Positions 18,619-27,982 of a stretch of DNA of 64,000 nt are shown in pieces. Each line of letters opens with the position of its first letter. Within the stretch, counting starts at the first letter, position 1. A model generated the notes under the pieces. The model made no database searches, was not told the origin of the DNA, and saw nothing but the letters and a program-made list of their open reading frames with translations. Made by a program: the position numbers and the translations under genes. Source of the stretch: Flavonifractor sp052065355 (GTDB lineage Bacteria; Bacillota; Clostridia; Oscillospirales; Oscillospiraceae); NCBI RefSeq assembly GCF_052065355.1, contig NZ_JBQHUF010000011.1:42118-106117 (forward strand), given 5' to 3'.

Positions 18619-18990
18619 CTAAAAAGCGTTTTCCCAATAGTGAAACTCCGGCGATCTGGTGGCCATACCCTGAGGTGCGTAGATCTCCGCCACATCGAAT
18701 CGGGGCTGCAGGGTCTGCTCCGGATGCTCCGCCAGATACCACTGAGCCGTAGTCCGCAGCTTTTCCTGTTTCTTCCGGTCCACCGCCGCCCGTCCCGGGG
18801 CGAAAGAATCGTCCTTCCGCAGTTTCACTTCTATAAAGCATAAGTACTTGTCAGTTATTGCAATCAGGTCGATCTCGCCAAAACGGCAGTGGTATCCGGC
18901 GGCGATCACCTTGTAACCCATATCCCGCAGCTTCTCTGCCGCCAGAGCCTCGCCCCAGCGACCCAGCAGCCGCCGCTCTCCCCCGCTCAC
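18619..18990 (-). CDS. YraN/UPF0102 family endonuclease-like protein
   Basis: A 123-residue protein with the YraN core: GRWGEALAAEKLRDMGYKVI, then FGEIDLIA and CFIEVKLR, the D...E-x-K pattern of restriction-endonuclease-like nucleases. Function is unconfirmed but proposed to be a DNA nuclease. It overlaps rnhB by 4 nt; rnhB-yraN pairing is conserved across bacteria. Confidence 0.9.
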   Translation of the reverse strand: MSGGERRLLGRWGEALAAEKLRDMGYKVIAAGYHCRFGEIDLIAITDKYLCFIEVKLRKDDSFAPGRAAVDRKKQEKLRTTAQWYLAEHPEQTLQPRFDVAEIYAPQGMATRSPEFHYWENAF

Positions 18991-19601
18991 AGCTTTTTTA
19001 AAAAGCTCCGACGGTGGATGGGACAGGGCCCATACTGCCGCAACAGCTCATAGTGCAGCTTCGTGGGATAGCCCTTGTGCTTCTCAAAGGCATATTGGGG
19101 GTACTCCACTGCCATCTCCTCCATATACCGATCCCGGCTTACCTTCGCCAGAATGGAGGCCGCTGCGATAGATGCCGACAGGGAATCTCCCTTTATAAGC
19201 ATGACATGGGGTGTTGTAACGGCACCAGCTTTACCATGATCCCGGTTTCCATCCAGCAATGCCAGATCGGGCGGAAACTGCAGCTTATCAATGGCCCGCT
19301 GCATGGCGTTCATCCTGGCACTGAGGATGTCGGTAGCGTCAATTTCTTCCGGCCCAACCCAGGCTACCGCCCAGGCCTCTGCCTGAGCGATGATCTGATC
19401 ATACAGCTGATCCCGCTTTTTGGGGGTCAGCTTTTTGGAATCGTTCAGGCCGGGAATGACCAGATTCCGGGACAAAATAACAGCGGCGGCGTATACCGGC
19501 CCGGCCAGAGGTCCGGCCCCTGCTTCGTCACAGCCGCAGATCGTCTCGTAGCCCTTCGCCCAATATTCCCGCTCATAGGTCCACAGATCCGGTGCGCTCA
19601 T
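18987..19601 (-). CDS. rnhB: Ribonuclease HII
   Basis: A 204-residue RNase HII that cuts RNA in RNA-DNA hybrids and single ribonucleotides in DNA. The DE metal residues are in ICGCDEAGAGPLAGPVYAAAV, further acidic residues in ALLDGNR and ASILAKVSRDRYM, and the C-terminal KHKGYPTKLHYELLRQYGPCPIHRRSF is diagnostic. It overlaps rbgA upstream and yraN downstream by 4 nt each. Confidence 0.97.
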   Translation of the reverse strand: MSAPDLWTYEREYWAKGYETICGCDEAGAGPLAGPVYAAAVILSRNLVIPGLNDSKKLTPKKRDQLYDQIIAQAEAWAVAWVGPEEIDATDILSARMNAMQRAIDKLQFPPDLALLDGNRDHGKAGAVTTPHVMLIKGDSLSASIAAASILAKVSRDRYMEEMAVEYPQYAFEKHKGYPTKLHYELLRQYGPCPIHRRSFLKKL

Positions 19602-20458
19602 GGCTGGAGGTCCTCCGGCGCCTCAAGTGTAAAGTTTCCAAGCTTTCCGCTTCGATACTCTTCCAGCAAAACCCGAGCCATACGTTCGGTGTCCACCTCG
19701 CCGCCGGAAATCAGAAAACCGCGTTTCCGGCCGCACAACTCCAGCAGCTCCCATCCAGCCAATCCCGGCTCCGGCTCCACTTTGTAGCGGGCGGTCAAAG
19801 CCTGAGGATACCGCTGCCCCAGGATCTCCATCAGGTGGCAGGCCAGTGTCTCCAAATCCATGATCTCGTCCTTGACCGCACCTGTAAAGGCCAAATGCAT
19901 GCCAGTTGTTTCATCCTCAAATTTGGGCCACAAGATACCCGGGGTATCCAGCAGATCCAGACCGGGATCCACGTTCACCCACTGCTTGCCCCGGGTTACG
20001 CCAGGCTTGTTCCCTGCCTTGGCCGACTTCTTTTTGGCTACCTGGTTGATAAAGGTGGACTTGCCCACATTGGGTACCCCCACCACCATGGCACGTACAG
20101 GGCGGCCTACCAGGCCCTTCGCCTTCCACTGCTCGATTTTGTCCTTCAGGGCGGACTTGATGGCACCAGAAAACTGGTTGACACCCTTTCCGTCCCGAGC
20201 GTTGGTCTCCAGCACCCAGCTGCCGCGGCTGCGGAACCAGTCGCCCCACACCTTGTTCATGGCGGGATCCGCCTGATCGGCCCGGTTGAGGATAATCAGC
20301 CGAGGCTTATCGCCCACAATCTCGTCAATATCCGGATTACGGCTGGAGATAGGGATGCGGGCGTCGATGATCTCTACCACCAGATCCACCAGCTTCATGT
20401 CCGCCTGGATCTGACGGCGGGTCTTTGTCATATGGCCGGGATACCACTGAATATCCAT
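19598..20458 (-). CDS. rbgA: Ribosome biogenesis GTPase RbgA (YlqF)
   Basis: A 286-residue circularly permuted GTPase for late 50S assembly. The permuted order is visible: G4-like LNRAD (about 75-80) comes before G1 GVPNVGKSTFIN (about 125) and G3 DTPG. The N-terminus MDIQWYPGHMTKTRRQI is the family signature. It lies downstream of rplS, the usual place (rplS-ylqF-rnhB). Confidence 0.97.
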   Translation of the reverse strand: MDIQWYPGHMTKTRRQIQADMKLVDLVVEIIDARIPISSRNPDIDEIVGDKPRLIILNRADQADPAMNKVWGDWFRSRGSWVLETNARDGKGVNQFSGAIKSALKDKIEQWKAKGLVGRPVRAMVVGVPNVGKSTFINQVAKKKSAKAGNKPGVTRGKQWVNVDPGLDLLDTPGILWPKFEDETTGMHLAFTGAVKDEIMDLETLACHLMEILGQRYPQALTARYKVEPEPGLAGWELLELCGRKRGFLISGGEVDTERMARVLLEEYRSGKLGNFTLEAPEDLQP

Positions 20459-20548
20459 ATCCCCGCCTCCTTTCCATGGTTACGTTTTAATAGCATCCAT
20501 TATACTCAATATCTTGTGGATTGAAAAGAGAATACCACAAATTTTTAA

Positions 20549-20583
20549 ACAAAAAAGGAGAGGCATCGCCTCTCCTTTTTGTC
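20549..20583 (-). terminator. Intrinsic terminator after rplS
   Basis: A GGAGAGGC/GCCTCTCC hairpin with a 3-nt loop, flanked by A and T runs, lies right after the rplS stop on the minus strand, so rbgA probably depends on read-through or its own promoter. Confidence 0.8.
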
Positions 20584-20593
20584 GCTGGCAGAA

Positions 20594-20935
20594 TCAGATG
20601 CGCTCCTTGACCTTGGCGCTCTTGCCCACGCGGTCGCGCAGGTAATAGAGCTTAGCCCGGCGGACCTTACCCTTGCGGACGATCTCGATCTTATCCACAG
20701 CGGGAGCATGGATGGGGAACACCTTCTCCACGCCTACACCGTAGGACACGCGGCGCACAGTGATGGTCTCCTCGATGCCGCCGTGCTTCTTGGCGATAAC
20801 GGTGCCCTCAAAGACCTGGATACGCTCGCGGTTGCCTTCCTTGATGTGCACGTGCACACGGACGGTGTCGCCCACCTCAGCCTTGGGGGGCTCGGACTTC
20901 TGGTACTTGGCGCTGAAAGCCTGCATGAGATCCAT
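20594..20935 (-). CDS. rplS: 50S ribosomal protein L19
   Basis: A 113-residue L19 with the family core: PKAEVGDTVRVHVHIKEGNRERIQVFEG, VRRVSYGVGVEKVFPIHAP, and the basic C-terminal KVRRAKLYYLRDRVGKSAK. It sits at the 30S-50S interface. A clear SD (CAGGAGG) precedes the ATG at 20935. Confidence 0.98.
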   Translation of the reverse strand: MDLMQAFSAKYQKSEPPKAEVGDTVRVHVHIKEGNRERIQVFEGTVIAKKHGGIEETITVRRVSYGVGVEKVFPIHAPAVDKIEIVRKGKVRRAKLYYLRDRVGKSAKVKERI

Positions 20936-21065
20936 TTTACTTCCTCCTGTTTATAGGCGTTCGTGCCGGCTGTAAGCGCCGCCCTCTTCTCTGGAGCGGC
21001 AGCCGCAGAGGACCACCCTTTTATTGAGTCCATGGTATTTTATCACAGCCTATCATTGAATGCAA
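20936..21065 (-). promoter_or_regulatory. rplS promoter and ~100-nt structured leader
   Basis: On the minus strand TTGCAT (21065-21060) and TAAAAT (21042-21037) are 17 nt apart. The roughly 100-nt untranslated leader that follows is GC-rich, with repeated GCCGC/GGCGGC complementary stretches. An autoregulatory L19 leader is possible but I cannot fold it against a model here. Confidence 0.5.
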
Positions 21066-21652
21066 GCCTTTTTTCCTTGAAAATTTCCCGTCAGCAGCCA
21101 GCCGCTCAGCAGCGGCAGAGTCAGGTTGAGGCTGCCCTGCCAGGCCAGGATCGCGGTACCAGCCAGCAGCCCTGCCGCCAACGCCCAGGCCAGGACCTTT
21201 AGGAACCGCAGCGCCCCCTCCTCTCCCAGCAGCGGAGTCAGCAGGAAACCCAAGGCCCGCCCGCCGTCCAGGCAGCCGGCAGGCAGCAGGTTAAAGGCCC
21301 CCAAAGCAAAATTGATTCCCGCAAAGCACCAGCCCGTCTCCCCCCAGATCCGCAGGGCCGCAAAGCCCAGCCCCAGATTCACCAGGGGACCTGACAGGGC
21401 TGCCAGCACCTGGCCGAACCAGTTCAGAGGCCTGCGGCTGGAGAGCCGCATCTCCGCACCCACACAGGTGATACGCAGCCCTGTCACCTCTCCGCCCAGA
21501 GCAAGGATCGCCAGATAATGGCCCAGCTCATGGGCGATGCAGGCCAGCATGGAAAGAAGGAACAGGCCCTGATCATCCAGATAAAAGAGCACAGCTCCCA
21601 GCAGCAGCGCGCCGCCGCTTATCTCCACCCGTTTCCAACGCAGCACAGTCAC
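21053..21652 (-). CDS. M50 intramembrane metalloprotease, SpoIVFB-like
   Basis: A 199-residue multi-pass membrane protein with the zinc motif HELGH (about 42-46) and the distal ligand in GAFNLLPAGCLDGGRAL (about 112-128). The short length and tight overlap with an M23-domain gene upstream match the spoIVFA-spoIVFB pair. SpoIVFB cleaves pro-sigma-K in the mother cell of sporulating Firmicutes. Similarity to other small M50 proteases means the sporulation role is inferred mainly from the pairing. Confidence 0.75.
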   Translation of the reverse strand: MTVLRWKRVEISGGALLLGAVLFYLDDQGLFLLSMLACIAHELGHYLAILALGGEVTGLRITCVGAEMRLSSRRPLNWFGQVLAALSGPLVNLGLGFAALRIWGETGWCFAGINFALGAFNLLPAGCLDGGRALGFLLTPLLGEEGALRFLKVLAWALAAGLLAGTAILAWQGSLNLTLPLLSGWLLTGNFQGKKACIQ

Positions 21653-22668
21653 TGGGTCTCGATATAATACAGCGGGTTGAGGCGGACCCCGTTGAGCTTC
21701 ATCTCAAAGTGCAGGTGCGGCCCGGTAACGTTGCCGGTGGCTCCCGACTCCGCCACCTTCTCCCCTACCGCCACGCTCTGTCCCTGTTGGACACAGAGCT
21801 TGCTGCAGTGGCAGTAAAAAGTTGTGAGTCCTCCTGTATGGCTGATCTGAAGATATAGCCCGTACTCCGGGCTGTCGCCGATATAGTCCACCGTCCCCTC
21901 CGCAAAAGCCAGCACATCCGTGCCGCTATTGACTGCAAGATCTACTCCGTTATGGAATTTCTCCTCTCCATCCACCGGATGCTCCCGCCAGCCAAAGGGC
22001 GAAGAAACCCAGCCTAAAGCCGGAGTCACGGTCTCTTCCACTCCGATGGCGCTTAAACTGTATTTGTCCATGGTGGTATTGTCCGGCAGGGTCGGACCAT
22101 TGTACTCCACATGCTCTACGGCAGGCTCCGGCTCAGGCGTCGGCGTAGGGGCGGGAGTCGTCTCCGGCTCAGGTGTAGAAGAAGGCTGTACCGGCTGAGG
22201 CGTTCCGGCCACCAGCGCCATAGCGTCTGTCCAAAGTCCCTCCGGGCCTTCCTCCACCTTCCGAAAGCCTGTCAGGAGCGCGGCCTGGGTCTGATAAAGG
22301 GACCCACCGGCCGCCTCCTCATCGTCAGTCTGAGCTCCCCATAACACACCCAGCGCCTCTGTGACCGGTTCTCCTTCTGACACCGCCTGCCCCAGGGCGG
22401 AAAATGCCGCTTTGAAGTCTGTATCCTGTTGGATCACCGACAAGATCTGCTCCCGTACTTGAGCCATGCCGGCAGGAAAAATCCCCTTACCGATAAAAAC
22501 AACCAAAAACAGCACCAGGCAGGTCACCAGTTGGAGCAGCCTGCGCCGCTCCGCGGGCCCAAGGGCTGTTTTTGCCCCATGGTACCGGCTGCTTGCTCCA
22601 GTCCGACGTCCCGTGCCTCCACTCCGCCGTGTCCGCTCCTGTCCCTGTGTTCGTCTGACCGTCCCCAT
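21649..22668 (-). CDS. M23 peptidase-domain membrane protein, SpoIVFA-like
   Basis: A 339-residue protein: a basic cytoplasmic N-terminus, one transmembrane helix (about 47-67, LLQLVTCLVLFLVVFIGKGI), a Pro/Thr-rich linker (about 165-190) and a C-terminal LytM/M23 domain. The zinc ligands look intact (HNGVD near 240; GPHLHFE near 320). SpoIVFA holds and inhibits SpoIVFB, and the 4-nt overlap with the SpoIVFB-like gene supports that job here. A catalytic cell-wall role remains possible because the ligands are retained. Confidence 0.7.
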   Translation of the reverse strand: MGTVRRTQGQERTRRSGGTGRRTGASSRYHGAKTALGPAERRRLLQLVTCLVLFLVVFIGKGIFPAGMAQVREQILSVIQQDTDFKAAFSALGQAVSEGEPVTEALGVLWGAQTDDEEAAGGSLYQTQAALLTGFRKVEEGPEGLWTDAMALVAGTPQPVQPSSTPEPETTPAPTPTPEPEPAVEHVEYNGPTLPDNTTMDKYSLSAIGVEETVTPALGWVSSPFGWREHPVDGEEKFHNGVDLAVNSGTDVLAFAEGTVDYIGDSPEYGLYLQISHTGGLTTFYCHCSKLCVQQGQSVAVGEKVAESGATGNVTGPHLHFEMKLNGVRLNPLYYIETQ

Positions 22669-22751
22669 AGCGGCGTCCTTCCCTTCTGTAAGGCGTTTCG
22701 GACTATCTATATGCGGACGGGCTCCCGGCTATTCCACGGCCGGACATAAAT

Positions 22752-22778
22752 CAGAGCCGGCCTTTTAGCGGCCGGCCC
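22752..22778 (-). terminator. GC-rich hairpin between rarA and the spoIVFA-like gene
   Basis: GCCGGCC (minus strand) pairs with GGCCGGC around a 7-nt loop. There is no strong T run, so termination is uncertain. Confidence 0.35.
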
Positions 22779-22788
22779 TGACACACGA

Positions 22789-24060
22789 TCAGTTCTGCTT
22801 TCCTTTGATCTCCTCCCAGTAGCGCTTGGCTGCCTGTTCGGTCTTGTTTTCTCCGTATTGATAATAGTGGGTACCAGCCAGAATATCCGGCAAGTATTGT
22901 TGCTTTACCCAATGATTGGGGAAGTCATGGGGATAGAGATACCCCTGCTCCCGCTCCATACCTGCCGAATCGGCGTGGACGTTCTGCAGGTGCCGGGGGT
23001 AGTCTCCAGTTTTGCCCGCCCGGACGTCCGCCTGGGCGGCGGCAATACCCTTGTAAACCGAATTGGACTTAGGCGCAGTAGCCAGGAGGACGGCCGCCTG
23101 GGCCAGCGGCAGGCGGGCCTCCGGCAATCCCAGTTGGAGGGCGTTGTCCACGCACGCCTTGACGATGAGGGCGGCCTGGGGATACGCCATGCCCACATCT
23201 TCGCTGGCGGAGCACAGCAGACGCCGGATAGCGGTAATCAGGTCCCCCGCCTCCAGCAGCCGGGCCAGATAGTGGAGGGCGGCGTCAGGGTCTGAGCCCC
23301 GGAGGGACTTCATCAGCGCGGAAGCAATGTCAAAGTGGTCGTCACCCTCCCGGTCGTACCGCATGGCAGAGCGCTGGGCCACCGTCTGGGCGTCATCCAG
23401 AGTGACAAGCAGTTTCCCTTGCTCCCTCTTGGCAGAGTTGAGCAGCAGCTCAACGGCGTTCATGGCCTTGCGCACATCCCCGCCGCAGGCGGAGGCGATA
23501 TGCTCCTTCACGCCGTCCTCGCACACCACCTCGCCCTCCAAACGCTCTCCCATCAGCCGGATACCCCGCTCCACGGCGGGCAGCACGTCGGCGGCAGACA
23601 GAGGTTTGAACTCAAATACCGTGGACCGGCTGAGCACCGCGTTATAGACATAAAAGTAGGGGTTCTCCGTGGTGGAGGCAATGAGGGTGATCTTTCCGTT
23701 CTCCATGAATTCCAGCAGAGACTGCTGCTGCTTCTTATTAAAATACTGGATCTCGTCCAGGTATAGCAGCACCCCATCGGGAGCAAGCATAGTGCCAATC
23801 TCCCCGATAATATCCTTGATATCGGAGATGGACGCAGTAGTGGCATTGAGTCGATGGAGGGGGCGATTGGTACGCTTGGCGATCAGATTGGCCACAGTGG
23901 TCTTGCCGGTGCCCGAAGGGCCGTAAAACACCAGATTGGGGATGTTGCCCCCCTCGATGATGCGGCGGAGCAGGCCGCCCTCCCCCAGGATATGTTTCTG
24001 CCCCACCACCTCGTCCAGAGTCTGGGGCCGGATCTCATCAGCCAGCGGCCGGTATGTCAT
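22789..24060 (-). CDS. rarA: Replication-associated recombination protein A (RarA/MgsA AAA+ ATPase)
   Basis: A 423-residue clamp-loader-like AAA+ ATPase acting at stalled replication forks. MTYRPLADEIRPQTLDEVVGQ opens the protein; Walker A is GPSGTGKTT (about 49-57), Walker B YLDEIQYF, and the C-terminal MgsA tetramerisation region includes EDVGMAYPQAALI and YPHDFPNHWVKQQYLP. The ATG at 24060 has GGGAGG 8 nt upstream; a longer in-frame extension lacks similarity. Confidence 0.95.
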   Translation of the reverse strand: MTYRPLADEIRPQTLDEVVGQKHILGEGGLLRRIIEGGNIPNLVFYGPSGTGKTTVANLIAKRTNRPLHRLNATTASISDIKDIIGEIGTMLAPDGVLLYLDEIQYFNKKQQQSLLEFMENGKITLIASTTENPYFYVYNAVLSRSTVFEFKPLSAADVLPAVERGIRLMGERLEGEVVCEDGVKEHIASACGGDVRKAMNAVELLLNSAKREQGKLLVTLDDAQTVAQRSAMRYDREGDDHFDIASALMKSLRGSDPDAALHYLARLLEAGDLITAIRRLLCSASEDVGMAYPQAALIVKACVDNALQLGLPEARLPLAQAAVLLATAPKSNSVYKGIAAAQADVRAGKTGDYPRHLQNVHADSAGMEREQGYLYPHDFPNHWVKQQYLPDILAGTHYYQYGENKTEQAAKRYWEEIKGKQN

Positions 24061-24151
24061 GGGAAAGACCTCCCTTATCAAACAGAATGGAGCGGAATTT
24101 CTTCCGCTCCATTCTAACACATGTTCGATTATCCGTAAAGAGATTCCGCCT

Positions 24152-25792
24152 TTAGTTGGCGTGCTTTTCCACTACTTGCCGGACAATCTGATCCACTTCC
24201 TCCTGGGAGAATTCATTCAGCCAGGCACCGGCGCCGATCTCAATGGCCTCAGTCTCAACCTCCAGCCAGTTGATCTTAGATGCGCCCCAACCGTAATCTG
24301 CGTTGTCCTCCGCATAATGGATCAGATCATAGTAGGTTTTTCCTGTGGTCAGGTCAAACAGGAATACATAGGTATCCGTGGTCATACCACCCAGGGAGTT
24401 CATGGCTTTCAGCATGATGCTCACTGCATAATACTCGTCCCTGTTGCTGAGGATCGCGTCAGACTTGCCAGTGCGGTCATAGTAGCCGTGGCGGATATAC
24501 AGCACCTCCATACTGGAGGGCACTTTCAGGCGGCTATAGACATAGTCCAGGCCAATCTCGGCCAGGCCCATGGGATCCACATGGGTGGGCTCCGGCTCTA
24601 TGAAGCTGGGCTTACCCACTGTGGGGACTAACATTTGGTACATTCGCAGCATAGTGATGATGCTCTGCTCCCGGCTATAGGGATCCTTGGGCTTGAACTG
24701 GTTGTTGCCCACGCCGGTCATGATGCCGCTGGTCTCCATCTTGGCTACGGCGTCGGCGGCCCAGGAGGAGACGCTGGAGGCGTCGGAAAAACCACTGGTG
24801 CCGCCCCCCTGAAGGTAGCCCATGGAGGCCCGGTAAGCCCGCTCCAGCATGGTGGCAGCCTGCTCCCGGGTCAGGGGACCATCGGGGTTGAACATGCCGT
24901 TGCCCACGCCCTGGACAATGCCCAGGGTAGCCGCTTTCCGCACATTGATGTCGTCGGTATCGCTGAAGGTCTCCTCAGCGGGAAGCGTGATCTCCAGATA
25001 TTTCTCCAGCAGAGTCACGACCAGGGCACAGAAGTCTGCCCGGGTGGCGGTGTTGGTGTAGCGGGACTGGAGGGACTGGGGCACGATGCCCGCGTCAATG
25101 GCCAGGCCAACCTGATTCTGGGCCCAGGAGGAAGGCTTCTCCCCGCTGAAGGTATGGGTAGTGGTGGGCTCCGGCAGTTCACTCTTAAAGTGGACCACGT
25201 AAACAACACCGCTCTCGTTTCTCACCTTCTGGGCCTTCTGCTGAGAAAGAATGACAAAATGGTCGTTCCCCTTGGAGTACATGGCCTCCTCCTGGCCGTA
25301 CTCGTCGGTGTACACCCGCTTTGCATAGCCGGAAGTGGCGAGATAGTACCGGAAAGGCATGGTCAGATAATCAAATACCAGCTGCAGATCATCAGAGTCA
25401 CCCACCAGATTGGCCCTGGCATCCAAATACTGCTCCAGCATCCAGTAGTAATCCGCATACACCTCCGTGGCCCCTCTCGGGATATCTACCCCGGTGTCAT
25501 AGGGGTCCTTCAGGGTGCCGTGCAGGAAAACGCTGTCATAGAAACTGCAATAGAGCATGTAGTCCCATCCGCCGTCCTGGAAGTATTTCCGACCCTCATC
25601 ACTGACCAGGAGATTCCAGTTCTCCATGTCCTGGTAGATAGGCCATGTGACAGCCTCTCCAGTGTCCTCGGCAAACTTTTCGGTCATGCCGGACAAGTCA
25701 ACATCTTCCGCCAGAGCAGCTCCGGGCAGCAGCGTCAGGCACAGGCTGAAAGCCAGCACCAGGGACAGCAGCCGTTTTTTGCATCTTCGCAT
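24152..25792 (-). CDS. S-layer homology (SLH) domain-containing exported protein
   Basis: A 546-residue secreted protein. A signal peptide (about 1-28, cleavage near AALAED) is followed by an unrecognised N-terminal region, then three SLH repeats (about residues 215-390: SSWAQNQVGLAIDAGIVPQS, DINVRKAATLGIVQGVGNG, SSWAADAVAKMETSGIMTGV) that usually bind pyruvylated secondary cell-wall polymer. The C-terminal ~150 residues are unrecognised and carry no further SLH motif. SLH repeats in the middle rather than at an end are less common. Confidence 0.85.
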   Translation of the reverse strand: MRRCKKRLLSLVLAFSLCLTLLPGAALAEDVDLSGMTEKFAEDTGEAVTWPIYQDMENWNLLVSDEGRKYFQDGGWDYMLYCSFYDSVFLHGTLKDPYDTGVDIPRGATEVYADYYWMLEQYLDARANLVGDSDDLQLVFDYLTMPFRYYLATSGYAKRVYTDEYGQEEAMYSKGNDHFVILSQQKAQKVRNESGVVYVVHFKSELPEPTTTHTFSGEKPSSWAQNQVGLAIDAGIVPQSLQSRYTNTATRADFCALVVTLLEKYLEITLPAEETFSDTDDINVRKAATLGIVQGVGNGMFNPDGPLTREQAATMLERAYRASMGYLQGGGTSGFSDASSVSSWAADAVAKMETSGIMTGVGNNQFKPKDPYSREQSIITMLRMYQMLVPTVGKPSFIEPEPTHVDPMGLAEIGLDYVYSRLKVPSSMEVLYIRHGYYDRTGKSDAILSNRDEYYAVSIMLKAMNSLGGMTTDTYVFLFDLTTGKTYYDLIHYAEDNADYGWGASKINWLEVETEAIEIGAGAWLNEFSQEEVDQIVRQVVEKHAN

Positions 25793-25881
25793 ACTCGCAT
25801 TCCTCCCAATCTTTTAAGGTTCCTTAAATGTACCTTATTCGGGAGATAAATACAATGAGCTGGCTGCATAGTGTCAAAAAG

Positions 25882-25914
25882 AACGGCGCCCGGTATTCCG
25901 GGCGCCGAAAAAAT
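25882..25914 (-). terminator. Intrinsic terminator after glyA
   Basis: A GGCGCCCGG/CCGGGCGCC hairpin with a short loop follows the glyA stop on the minus strand and is trailed by TTCTTTTT. Confidence 0.75.
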
Positions 25915-27156
25915 TTACTCGTACAGGGGATATTTCGCAGTAAGCTGAGCCACCTGAGCCCGCAGGTCATCCTGCTTGCCCTCGAAGTCCACAGCGGTCT
26001 TCCACATGATCTTGGCAATGGCCTCCATGTCCTCTTCCTTGAAGCCACGGGTGGTGGCAGCGGGGGTACCCACCCGGATGCCGGAGGTGACGAAGGGCTT
26101 CTCCGGATCATTGGGAATGGCATTCTTGTTGACGGTGATATTCACCTCATCCAGGCGCTTCTCCATCTCCTTGCCGGTGAGCTTGGCGGGGCGCAGATCC
26201 ACCAGCATCAGGTGGTTGTCCGTGCCGCCGCTGACCAGATCGAAGCCTTCCGCCATCAGAGCCTTGGCCAGAGCGGCGGCGTTGTTGACGATCTGCTGCT
26301 GATAAGCCTTGAACTCCGGCTTCATGGCCTCGCCCAAAGCCACTGCCTTAGCGGCGATGATATGCTCCAGAGGACCGCCCTGGCTGCCGGGGAAGATGGC
26401 GGAGTCGATCTTCTTGGCCAGCTCTTCCTTACACAGGATCATGCCGCCGCGAGGACCCCGGAGGGTCTTGTGGGTGGTGGTGGACACCACGTCGGCATAA
26501 GGTACCGGGGAGGGATGGAGCCCCGCTGCCACCAGACCGGCGATGTGAGCCATATCCACGAACAGATAGGCTCCTACCTCATGGGCGATCTCCGCAAAGG
26601 TCTTGAAGTCGATGACACGGGGATAGGCGGAAGCGCCGGCCAGAATCATCTTGGGCTTGTGCTTCTTGGCCAGGTCCCTCACCTGATCATAGTCAATATA
26701 CCCCTGGTCGTTGACACCATAAGCCACGATATTATAATTCTTACCGGAGAAGTTCACCGGAGAACCGTGGGTCAGGTGGCCGCCGTTGGCCAAGTCCATG
26801 CCCAGCACAGTATCTCCCACATTGCACAGGGCCTGATACACCGCATAGTTGGCGTTGGCGCCGCAGTGAGGCTGCACATTGGCATGGTCGGCGCCGAAGA
26901 GCTGGCAGGCACGCTGGCGGGCGATATCCTCCACCACATCCACGCACTGGCAGCCGCCATAATAGCGCTTGCCGGGATAGCCCTCGGCGTATTTATTGGT
27001 GAGCACCGTGGCCGCCGCCGCCAGCACCGCTTCACTGACAAAGTTCTCTGAGGCAATCAGCTCAATATTCCGGCGCTGCCGGTCATACTCCGCCTGGACT
27101 GCGGCCCCTACCTCCGGATCCTGCTCCGCCAGAAATGCCATGATATCCTTGACCAA
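25915..27156 (-). CDS. glyA: Serine hydroxymethyltransferase
   Basis: A 413-residue PLP enzyme interconverting serine and glycine with tetrahydrofolate. The PLP lysine motif is VVSTTTHKTLRGPRGG (about 225-240); ELIASENFVSEAVL, YAEGYPGKRYYGGC and NLQPHCGANAN-type blocks are all present. Standard length. It is a single-gene unit with its own promoter and terminator. Confidence 0.98.
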   Translation of the reverse strand: MVKDIMAFLAEQDPEVGAAVQAEYDRQRRNIELIASENFVSEAVLAAAATVLTNKYAEGYPGKRYYGGCQCVDVVEDIARQRACQLFGADHANVQPHCGANANYAVYQALCNVGDTVLGMDLANGGHLTHGSPVNFSGKNYNIVAYGVNDQGYIDYDQVRDLAKKHKPKMILAGASAYPRVIDFKTFAEIAHEVGAYLFVDMAHIAGLVAAGLHPSPVPYADVVSTTTHKTLRGPRGGMILCKEELAKKIDSAIFPGSQGGPLEHIIAAKAVALGEAMKPEFKAYQQQIVNNAAALAKALMAEGFDLVSGGTDNHLMLVDLRPAKLTGKEMEKRLDEVNITVNKNAIPNDPEKPFVTSGIRVGTPAATTRGFKEEDMEAIAKIMWKTAVDFEGKQDDLRAQVAQLTAKYPLYE

Positions 27157-27228
27157 ATTCTGTCGCCACCTTTCCCGTTTTTCCGCGTCCGGCTCCGCCG
27201 TCCGCGGGCCGTTTTAGCGATTTAGTTT

Positions 27229-27257
27229 ATTATACCTGTTCCTCCATGAAAAAACAA
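27229..27257 (-). promoter_or_regulatory. glyA promoter
   Basis: On the minus strand TTGTTT (27257-27252) and TATAAT (27234-27229) have a 17-nt spacer, about 70 nt before the glyA start. Confidence 0.7.
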
Positions 27258-27327
27258 TTGTCACCTGTAGAAAAACGCCCTCGTATTTTATCAGATTCTG
27301 TGTTATATTGTCTAACGAGGTGATTGT

Positions 27328-27975
27328 ATGAAAACCCAAGAGGAAGTCTGGTCCATTGTGGAGGAACTAAAACGGCTCTATCCCGAGGGGCTTTGCTCCC
27401 TCCCCTATCCCAAGCCCTATGAATTGCTGTTTGCCGTCCGTCTGGCTGCCCAGTGCACCGACGAGCGGGTCAATATGGTCACACCCGCCCTGTTCGCCCG
27501 GTTCCCCACTCTGGAATCTCTGGCGGAGGCCGATGTCAGCGAGGTGGAGACCTACATCCATTCCACCGGCTTTTTCCGGGCCAAGGCGCGGGACATCGTG
27601 GCCGCCTCCCGCATGATGCTGGAGCAGTACGGCGGCCAGGTGCCCGACACCATGGAGAATCTGCTGAAGCTGCCCGGCGTGGGCCGGAAGACTGCCAACC
27701 TGATCCTGGGAGACGTATACCACAAGCCCGGCGTGGTGGTGGCCGACACCCACTGCATCCGTATCACCGGGCGGCTGGGCCTCACCGACGGCACCAAGGA
27801 CCCGGTAAAGGTAGAGCAGCAGCTGCGTCAGGTGCTGCCGCCGGAGGAGTCCAACGACTTCTGCCACCGGATGGTACTCCACGGCCGGGCAGTATGCATG
27901 GCCCGCAAGCCGGACTGCGCCAACTGTACCCTGCGGCCCTGGTGCTCCTTTTTCACCAACAACCAGGAAAGCTGA
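27328..27975 (+). CDS. nth: Endonuclease III
   Basis: A 215-residue DNA glycosylase/AP lyase for oxidised pyrimidines. The helix-hairpin-helix LPGVGRKTANLIL holds the catalytic lysine (about 120), and VVADTHCIRITGRLGL holds the aspartate (about 138). The C-terminal iron-sulfur cluster motif C-x6-C-x2-C-x5-C is CMARKPDCANCTLRPWC. It is alone on the plus strand between minus-strand genes, with a GAGGTG SD. Confidence 0.97.
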   Translation: MKTQEEVWSIVEELKRLYPEGLCSLPYPKPYELLFAVRLAAQCTDERVNMVTPALFARFPTLESLAEADVSEVETYIHSTGFFRAKARDIVAASRMMLEQYGGQVPDTMENLLKLPGVGRKTANLILGDVYHKPGVVVADTHCIRITGRLGLTDGTKDPVKVEQQLRQVLPPEESNDFCHRMVLHGRAVCMARKPDCANCTLRPWCSFFTNNQES

Positions 27976-27982
27976 TCACGAA

